Shown piece by piece: positions 56,800 to 64,000 of a stretch of 64,000 nucleotides of DNA; the stretch's first letter is position 1; every line of letters starts with the position of its first letter. This stretch comes from Philonthus cognatus (lineage: Eukaryota; Arthropoda; Insecta; Coleoptera; Staphylinidae), in assembly GCA_932526585.2 (NCBI GenBank), contig OW052252.1, positions 15,951,001-16,015,000 on the forward strand, in the 5' to 3' direction. Below the pieces are notes generated by a model. The model did no database searches. It had not been told where the DNA came from and worked only from the letters and a program-made list of their open reading frames with translations. Both the position numbers and the translations under genes were made by a program.

Positions 56800-59700
56800 T
56801 GACCCGATCACCTCAAAAATTAACTTGCGTCCAAATAAACCTCCACCATGCTAAAGCGGCCTCAAGCGTACTTTCTAGGAGGTTTATTAAGGAGCAGTTA
56901 GATATAGGGCTCATTCAAGAGCCCTGGACCAGAAGAGGCCAAATTATGGGACTCCAATCCTAAAACTGTAAGTTGATCTATAGTACCTTACACAATAACG
57001 TTAGGGCCGCTTTGTTATTCAAAGCCGGCAACAACTACATTCCTGTTCCAAAATTCATCACGAGAGATCTGGTCACAGCACAAATTAGAGTCACTAAGGG
57101 GACGAGCAAGAGGACAATTATTATAGCCTCGGCCTACTTCCCGGGTGACTCCACATCCCCTCCACCAGAAGAGGTCAAACGCCTCATCACCTGGTGCAGG
57201 AAGGAAAACAAACACCTGGTCCTGGGCTGCGACGCCAACGTGCACCACACTGTATGGGGCAGTACGGACACCAACAGAAGAGGTGAGTTCCTGCTAGACT
57301 ATGTTTTAGGTGAAAACTTAGATATAGTCAATAAGGGTAATAAACCTACTTATCACATCAGTTAGAAAGGAGGTATTAGACATCTCCCTAGCTGATAATT
57401 ATATAAGCCAGTACATACAAAACTGGCACGTCTCAGATTACGTCTCACTATCAGACCATCAGCATATACGGTTTGACATCGATAGTGGTAATAACCACAT
57501 CAATGGATTCAGAAATCCCAAAAATACCGACTGGGAGGCCTACCAAGAGCGCCTTACGTCGGAACTTGCGGGACCACTGAATCCTATTGAAACAGTCGAG
57601 CAACTAGAAGCAGCATCGACACAATTACAAGATGTAATCAACATCGCTTACGAAAGTAGTTGTCCACTAAAGCAAAGGGCTGTTGTTAGAGAAGTGCCCT
57701 GGTGGAACAGCGAACTCGCGAGCCTAAAGGCCAAAACTAGGCGTACTTTCAATAGGGCTAAAGCCTCTGGACAGTGGGAGGAGTACTCCAAGCTTCACTC
57801 CAAGCATAATAACATGGGCGATCAACGGCTTCAAGCCGTTCAAATCCGCGGGGCAGATGGCATCTTTCCAGCCCTTTTGCAAAGGGCAGGGGAGGAGTTA
57901 TTACCACGTCTCACGCATATATTCAGAGCTAGCTACTCTCTTGGGCATATCCCCAAGCAGTGGAGGGAGGTGGCGGTGGTGTTTATACCAAAGGCTGGCA
58001 AACGCCAAACTGACGAGCCCAAGTCATATCGCCCCCTAAGCCTCACCTCCTTTCTCCTAAAATCAATGGAGAAAATCATTGACAGAAATATCAGAGGGAA
58101 AGCTCTTCAGTCGTTTCCCCTTCACAAACACCAATTTGCCTATCAAGCAGGCAAATCAACAACAAATGCCCTTCACACACTAACAAGTGTAATAGAGAAG
58201 AGCATCGCAAGCAAAGAAGTGGCTCTATGCGCATTCTTGGACATCGAAGGTGCATTTGACAACACCTCCTATGAATCCATAGACACGGCCACCAAATCAA
58301 GAGGAATTGATGCCTCCACATCCAAATGGATCCATGCTATGCTCAAAGGTCGTAGGATCACACTGTCCATTGGCGATGAGTCGGCAACTGTGTTCGCAGT
58401 AAAGGGGTGCCCACAAGGCGGGGTTCTATCGCCCCTGCTGTGGTCACTAGTTGTCGATGAGCTAATATCGGTGTTATCCAACGACGGATTTGACGTACAA
58501 GGCTGACGACATCGTCATCATAGTTAGGGGAAAGCATGACGATACGGTGTCCAACCGCATGCAGTCAGCCCTTCGGAAAGTAAGTACATGGTGCGTGCAG
58601 AAGGGGCTCACTATCAATCCCAACAAGACTGTAATTGTCCCATTTACAGGTCGTAGAAAATTAAATCTTAAGGCACTAACCATGAATGGGACACTCATTG
58701 GGCTTTCCAACACAGTTAAATATCTCGGCCTCACCTTTGACCAGTGGCTAAACTGGAAAACCCATGTAGATAACATCACTGCATGGGCTTGCCGCAGGCT
58801 ATTTGGCAAAAGATGGGGTTTACACCCCAAGATGATATACTGGCTTTTCATTACGGTGATAAGACCAATAATCACCTATGGTTCCGTTGTCTGGTGGACA
58901 AAGACAACGGAGATCACAACCCAAGCAAGGCTCAGCAAGGTTCAACGGCTGGCATGTTTGAGCATCACAGGGGCTATGAACACCTGCCCCACTGGAGCAA
59001 TGGAGGCTATGCTAAATCTCACACCTCTGCATCTGCACGTGAAAAGGGAAGCAGCACTAGACGCATTAAGAATAATCCAGACAGATATACCAAAATATAG
59101 ATACTTTAACGGGCACCTAAAAATCCTCAACACTGTGTGTGAAAGAGCGATATACATGCCCAAAGACTACATGTCAACTGACTACGACTTCGACACAACG
59201 ATTGAAGTGGTCATCCATGGCCGCCATGATGCTGGAGCGAAGGTCAAGCAGTTACAAGGCTCCTCGATAGTTTGGTTCACTGACGGATCCAAAACTGAGA
59301 ACGGAGTCGGAATCGGCATCACTGGCCCTCGATTCGAGTTATTAAAGGCCTTGGGACGATCCCCATCGATATTTCAGGCAGAAATCGAGGCCCTGAACAT
59401 ATGCGCCCACATATGTTTAGACAGGGGATACAACAAACAGAGGGTTTGCATCTGCTCAGACAGTCAAGCTGCATTAAAGGCAATAAAATCGCCTACATCC
59501 AAGTCTAAATCTGTCTGGGAGTGCAAGCTATCCCTAAAGCAGCTGGCTAGGAACAACAGAGTCAAACTGGTCTGGGTTCCGGGACACGCAGGGATCAAAG
59601 GCAATGAAATTGCCGACAACCTTGCCAAGGAAGGGTCCAAAACTCCATTTGTCGGACCAGAACCTTACAGTGGAATAACTAAAGTCCGCATCAAGGGGAT

Positions 59701-60081
59701 GATCCGGGAATGGGAAGATGCTGCCAAAAGTGCTCACCTGAGAAACACACCTGGTCTGCGGCAGGCGAAAAGGTTCATCGCCTTCTCTGCCGTAAGAGCC
59801 GGACAGTTTCTCAGGTTAAGCAAGGGCAACCTAAGGCTCATAGCCGGTCTACTAACTGGACACTGTCCTCTGAAGTACCACCTCACCAAGATGGGTCAGA
59901 CAACTGATGCCAACTGCAGGTTCTGCAACGAGGCACAAGAAACAGCAGAGCACCTGCCTTGTCCCTTCAAAGAGGGAACTACCTGTCATCGGCCACTTTA
60001 AACACCGAGGAATTGGTACACATTAACCCTCAAGTTATAGTAGACTTCATAAGAAGTCTAGACATTGAGGGACTCAAGTAG
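56799..60081 (+). pseudogene. LOA-type ORF2: endonuclease, reverse transcriptase, RNase H
   Basis: ATG 56,799 (MTRSPQKLTCVQINLHHAKA) begins an APE-type endonuclease: GLIQEPWTRRG, then HLVLGCDANVHHTVWGS, later LSDHQHIRFDID. The RT includes KPFKSAG/ADGIFPALL, KSYRPLSLTSFLLKSMEKI, CAFLDIEGAFDNTSYE and KGCPQGGVLSPLLWSLVVD, then a damaged ADD box at about 58,505. RNase H shows VWFTDGSKTENGVGIGI, FQAEIEALNICAH, ICSDSQAALKAIKS and VWVPGHAGIKGNEIADNLAK, all four acidic/His positions present. CRFCNEAQETAEHLPC is the start of the terminal zinc motif. Lesions: a stop near 56,960, shifts near 57,360, 57,830, 58,500 and 59,990, and an apparent deletion near 57,815. The original end is TAG 60,079-60,081 (SLDIEGLK). 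Confidence 0.85.
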
Positions 60082-61283
60082 GTCAGGGATAGTTACAAAA
60101 GATCTTTTAGGTCGAGGTAACTTCGAAAGGCCCAGAGGCCATACGACCCACCGACCCCATAACATAACATAACATAACATAACATACCCAAACACCTCAT
60201 CCAATTAATCGATAAATTCCTATCTCATCGAAAACTATAAATCCGCATCCGAAAATCCCTCTCATCACCATTCTACCCCGAACAGGGTGTCCCCCAAGGT
60301 TCCCCACTATCTCCACTTCTATTCAACATATATTCCTCGGATCTATATAATCCCAGTCCAAACTTCATAAATTTGTCGCTTTACCCCCTTCAATTTGCCG
60401 ATGATACAGTGTTAATTTTCCACTCCTCGAACCCTACATCAGCTCTAAAGTCCCTACAAATAATTATCAATAGAACCTCCATATAGTTCTCCAAGTGGAG
60501 GCTGAAAATTAACCCTAAACTAACTCCCAACTTTTTCTACCTTATCACCGTATTCCACCCAACCCTCTAACAGTAAATATCAATGGTACAGTAATACCCT
60601 CCTGCCCCTCTTGTAAATACCTGGGAATCCACGTAGATCCAAAATTTTCCTTTAAGAAGCACACATCCTTATTAAAAACTAACATCGTAAAGAGATATTT
60701 CCCTTGCCTAACCTACAACAACAAAGGAATAAGTACAAAGACCTGCACGAAAATTTACAAAATGATATGCCGTCCTATTCTTGATTATAGCTCTATTATT
60801 TATGTAAACCCAAATACCACTACCCTTAATAACATCCAGGTAGCAGAGAGATCCTCACTCCGTACATTAACAAAACTCCGCCATCCACAGAACCCCCTCC
60901 ATAATCCATCCAATGCTCTCTTATACAAACTAACCAAAATCACTCCCATAAAAGATAGGCTACGATTCCTCGCAGAACGCTTTACATGCAATAACAACAA
61001 CTTAGAATTGCTTAAAAAAATGTGCATCCTGAGAAATCCCGACAAAACTCCCAAGTTTAAAAACCCGTCCATCACCCTATTTAAATATATATTTTCCTTC
61101 CATCCTAAAATTAAAACTAACAGTTGAAGATATTAAATATTATAGATTTTTATAAAGGGTAGAAAGACTTTTGGTCGATAGCCCTTACTTAAGTAAAGTT
61201 TGTACATACATATCATAAGTTGTATATAATATAATTACATGTAAATTCTTAAGTAATAAAGATTTGTTAGTAGTAGTAAGATA

Positions 61284-62984
61284 TTTTAGATTTAATATTT
61301 ACAATTATTTATTGCTGTAAATTATTTTTTAAAGGCCTTCACCTAAAATTGATAATATTTCCAAGACTAGTTTAATGCCGGTTATGAAATTATCAATATT
61401 CACCGTCCACTTGACGGATAGAAATAAACTCGACTTGAATTGTTTATTACAAATTGTTGCCGCCGATTCGCGACTTATCCGCTATTCCCAAATTAGAAGG
61501 CTCGCGACAAGCGCGGGTTGCTACCTGAAAGGGACGAGGATCTTATTATCTGACCACCGTGGCACCCTGGAGATTTTACAACGTTTACAGTTTTGTAAAG
61601 GATGATATCACCCGAGGACAGGGCCCATTAGGATTTTCGGGGAAGACCTAAGCTCAAATTATGCGACGTTACGTTTTGGGCAAACAAAAGAGCAATATAA
61701 GTGAGCTGGGTGCAGATTAGGGAGCACGGGACATCGGCGTGGAGAATTTAGCGGCAACAGTGGAAAATATCCTTCTTCCCCCGAAAAGAAAATCACCAAT
61801 CCGATGGCGACTTGACCATCTCCTTCCCTTCGGAATAAGGGAGAAGCACCACCCCCAATAACTTTGCGAGGAGCGCGAGAAAAAGGAAAAATCACTCACC
61901 TTCTAGAATCAAAACCGTCAAGAGCATATTTTTATTCATTTTATTTTACAGTCTACCATAGAGATCAATTTTGCTTTAACGTCTTAAATAAATAGTGTAA
62001 AGTTAAAATCGATCTAAGTGTTTTTAATGAGCAGTTCATTAATGGTCCTAATTAATTCCCTTTGAAGCCCAAACACAAATGCTACCGGCGTTTTACCGCA
62101 AACGCCGGAACTTTGATTTAATCAGCATAATATGATAATTTTTCGTGCAACATAATTTTTAATTAATTTTTTTTTACAGCGGCACCCATTTGTTTTTTTA
62201 ATTCCCTTCTTTATTTATCAGCTTCATAAATCATATTAATTATAAAATGAGTAAAGTCCGTATTACATACATTGAGAGATGAATTTGTATATTTAATTTT
62301 AAGTTTAGATAGGTTTTTTTCTTAGGATTATTAGCTTTTTCCCCTTGTACATTTTGCACTCGCGTTAAACGCTCAGTAATCCGCACGTTACGCCCACAAC
62401 GCTGTACCCGACATTTTTCTCTAGAATTACCCCAGGTACCGGTTACGCCCCGCATCTTTCGTACTGGGAATTTTTGTAATCCCTGTTTATGACGTCCAGG
62501 TATTCCAAAGACACGGGCTATTGTTAAGGGTAATGGAGGGAAAGTATACGCAAACACGTGATGTACAGCTGCGGGATTATTTCTATTTTGATATGTTTGA
62601 TATTAATTGAATTAATAATAGTACCATTCATATAGGGAACATCGGCGATTAATTTACCGTACATGGTAAAAAGTCCTACCGTGGGTACGGATGCTACAAC
62701 CAGAACATGCAAAAATGTTAAATTTGTAAATTCAATTAGTTTGCAAATATTTTATTTTAATTACATGGTTGTACATCCGTACTGGTTCCCGGCGGTAGGA
62801 CATTTAAAGAGCGCATGCGCGCGCCCTAGCGCTGAGCGAGGAGGGATGCTCGATTATCCCCAACCCCACGCGTCAACCAATAGGAGAAGCCCTACCCCTA
62901 CCGGGTAGAGATACTTAACCGGGGGACGGAAACTACTTTCGTGAACGCTCGCAGCCAGATGGTGATCGATATCACAATGGCTAG
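61284..62984. other. Intergenic, possible promoter-like GC-rich patch, no gene recognised
   Basis: No transposon motif was found. 61,450-61,900 is moderately GC-rich with one forward and one reverse open frame of unknown meaning. A minus-strand frame at 62,240-62,557 (KFPVRKMRGVTGTWGNS, Cys-rich centre) is not identified. At 62,806-62,900, GCGCATGCGCGCGCC (NRF1-like) and CAACCAATAGG (CCAAT box) lie close together, as in some insect promoters. A weak inverted pair (CGTACTGGTTCCCGGCGG and CCGTGGGTACGG region) is also present. Confidence 0.35.
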
Positions 62985-63615
62985 CCTAGGTATCTCTAAT
63001 CTCTAATAAAATAGACAAATGGGAGGTCAGTCGAGAAGCGTCCATGTCTGACCACAGATGGGTCAACTATTCAGATAGGCCTAAAGACGAGTCCTGGCAA
63101 ACCCTACCAAAATCCGAGATAAACGGACAAGGGTGCATACATTGTGCACCTCGGCGAGGGGCTGCGGGATATAAATACGCAGTACCCTAAGGACTGCGCC
63201 AGCCTAGACCTCCTTGCAAAGGAAGTGCAGGCAAAGATAATTAGGGTTTACAAATTGTCCTACCCACTTAAAAGGAGGCCGGAGACAGGGAGAGCTACCC
63301 CATGGTGGACCCCAGATCTCGACTTCCTCAGAGATGAGGCCAGGAAACCATATAACAGAGCTCTGACTGGACTTTTTACAAGTCCTGCCGTAAATAGTAC
63401 AAAAAACTCCTAAGGCAATGTCAAAGAGCATCACGGCGAGCTTTCTGTGAAAGCATCGAAAGCACGCAAGAGGTTAGCAGACTGAAGCAGGCTCTATCAC
63501 AAGACCACCAACAGTCTGTGGGAGTCCTGAGAAAGGAGGACGGCGATATGACCGACGACCTCCTGTAAGAATCTGCAACTGTTGCTCAAGACGCACTTCC
63601 CTGGCTGCACCATAC
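62985..63615 (+). pseudogene. Non-LTR retrotransposon fragment: endonuclease end and linker
   Basis: The conceptual reading gives IDKWEVSREASMSDHRWVNY (the SDH of the APE endonuclease end). The linker follows: YPLKRRPETGRATPWWTPDL, RDEARKPYNRALTG, FCESIESTQEVSRLKQALS, SVGVLRKEDGDMTDDL and, in a shifted frame, LLLKTHFPGC. This is the segment just before the reverse transcriptase in R1/LOA/I-type elements. Several shifts and stops are present and no RT box follows, so it is a short dead fragment. It differs from the 54,974 element in sequence. Confidence 0.7.
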
Positions 63616-64000
63616 TTTCTAAACAATGTTCACATGTTGTTATTCAACGCCCGTTACGTCATAGAACATGGCTATTACCAGATAAGTCTTACGAATAGAT
63701 CATGCGACCTTTTAATAATAAAAAGCGGTCACGTTCCGCGCCTGGGTCCGTATTCACAGCACCGATGCAATTTGTCATCAGTGAGAAGTCGCACTGAAAT
63801 GACGTCATTTTGGAAAAAATTTACAAAAACGTATTAAGTAAAATGACATATGTTTGTCATTTGTTTGTTTTTGGGTTTTACGTCATCTATTTCCGCTGCT
63901 ATGGCCTATCATGATGCCGGAGATTAGGTGTACAGCCATCCTGGGAATTTTGCCGAACCCGGTGGGAGTTCCAACCCACCGGTAGGGATCTTTAACGTGC
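63616..64000. other. Unassigned end of window with a GGTGGG/CCCACC hairpin
   Basis: No gene is recognised. ACCCGGTGGGAGTTCCAACC and the following CACCGG at about 63,957-63,983 form a short stem (GGTGGG with CCCACC) with an AGTTCCAA loop, superficially like a tRNA T arm, but no tRNA body is present. Confidence 0.4.

Larger units (their letters stand above)
54974..60182 (+). mobile_element. Full-length LOA-type non-LTR retrotransposon with 14-bp TSD
   Basis: CATACCCAAACACC flanks both sides (54,960-54,973 and 60,183-60,196). Between them are a ~525-bp 5' UTR, ORF1, ORF2 and a (CATAA)n tail of about five repeats ending 60,182. The insertion split a Jockey-like RT gene that continues on either side. 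The perfect duplication suggests a recent insertion, yet both ORFs carry lesions. Fragments of the same family lie at 38,100-42,840 (minus). Confidence 0.92.
54369..61283 (+). pseudogene. Jockey-like non-LTR retrotransposon, split by a 5.2-kb insertion
   Basis: Part 1 (54,369-54,973) reads SGHDKIHRRILKALP, then WRHGIITCIHKPNTDP, NNYRPITLLPVLGKMYESLL and QFGFLPQ. A stop at 54,828 and a shift follow, then LLFLDISKAFDSVW. Part 2 resumes after the LOA-type insertion at 60,197 with LIQLIDKFLSHRKL, EQGVPQGSPLSPLLFNIY, LQFADDTVLIFH (FADD) and KWRLKINPKL. A thumb and C-terminal region (RPILDYSSIIYVNPNTTTL, RLRFLAERF) run to about 61,127. AATAAA and a (TAG)n-like tail lie at about 61,254-61,283. Word order fits Jockey-type RT. 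It is 5'-truncated, with stops and shifts. Confidence 0.8.

Noticed and set aside
62240..62557. Minus-strand frame with VTGTWGNSREKCRVQRCG, considered as a thrombospondin-type or ribosomal-protein exon
   Set aside because: Cys spacing does not fit a thrombospondin repeat, no splice sites frame it convincingly, and no homologous family was recognised.
63957..63983. tRNA-like T arm GGTGGGAGTTCCAACCCACC
   Set aside because: No anticodon or D arm can be drawn around it; treated as a small hairpin.

Overview
The window looks like repeat-dense, AT-rich insect chromatin, probably heterochromatic. The evidence for an insect is the mix of element classes: piggyBac, P, a Tc1/mariner of DD41D type, Crypton, Penelope-like, and R1/LOA/Jockey/RTE-type non-LTR retrotransposons. 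Arthropod-style promoter spacing and 50-60 bp spliceosomal introns agree with this. The order within insects is not determined. Almost every coding stretch belongs to a mobile element, and only one short GC-richer exon (25,626-26,022, minus strand) looks like an ordinary host gene.

Layout. 1-1,390: satellite with higher-order periodicity and a palindromic Penelope-like relic. 2,000-3,060: three MITEs, one with an exact 8-bp hAT target duplication. 3,405-9,905: about eight tandem 510-bp units, each holding a near-perfect hairpin with 51-bp arms. A P-superfamily element with a THAP exon lies inside one unit (6,483-8,393). 9,906-25,260: a mosaic of the same repeat family in both orientations, split by two piggyBac elements, a DD41D mariner with long inverted repeats, a 1.74-kb solo LTR, an IS630-like relic and MITEs. 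25,626-26,022: the host-like exon. 26,560-32,040: a 171-bp minisatellite with 513-bp higher-order units, followed by an inverted block. 32,041-32,715: RTE-like tail. 34,552-43,151: an 8.6-kb interval bounded by hAT ends and near-matching 8-bp duplications, filled with nested insertions. 43,185-48,374: a compound element holding an R1-type reverse transcriptase and an intact spliced Crypton-type tyrosine recombinase. 49,469-51,890: a CR1-like element split by a Penelope-like element that carries a GIY-YIG endonuclease. 54,369-61,283: a Jockey-like element split by a full-length LOA-type retrotransposon with a 14-bp target duplication.

The most unusual signal is one hairpin module that recurs about 20 times across 50 kb. 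It is attached to at least three unrelated bodies: a 510-bp satellite, a 615-bp satellite, and dispersed elements carrying an ATTCGAAT minisatellite. Paired substitutions between copies keep its stem complementary. No transposase for it is visible here. The second point of interest is the Crypton recombinase, whose catalytic residues and 55-bp intron appear intact.

All calls come from reading the sequence. No database search was possible, so clade names for retroelements are provisional.
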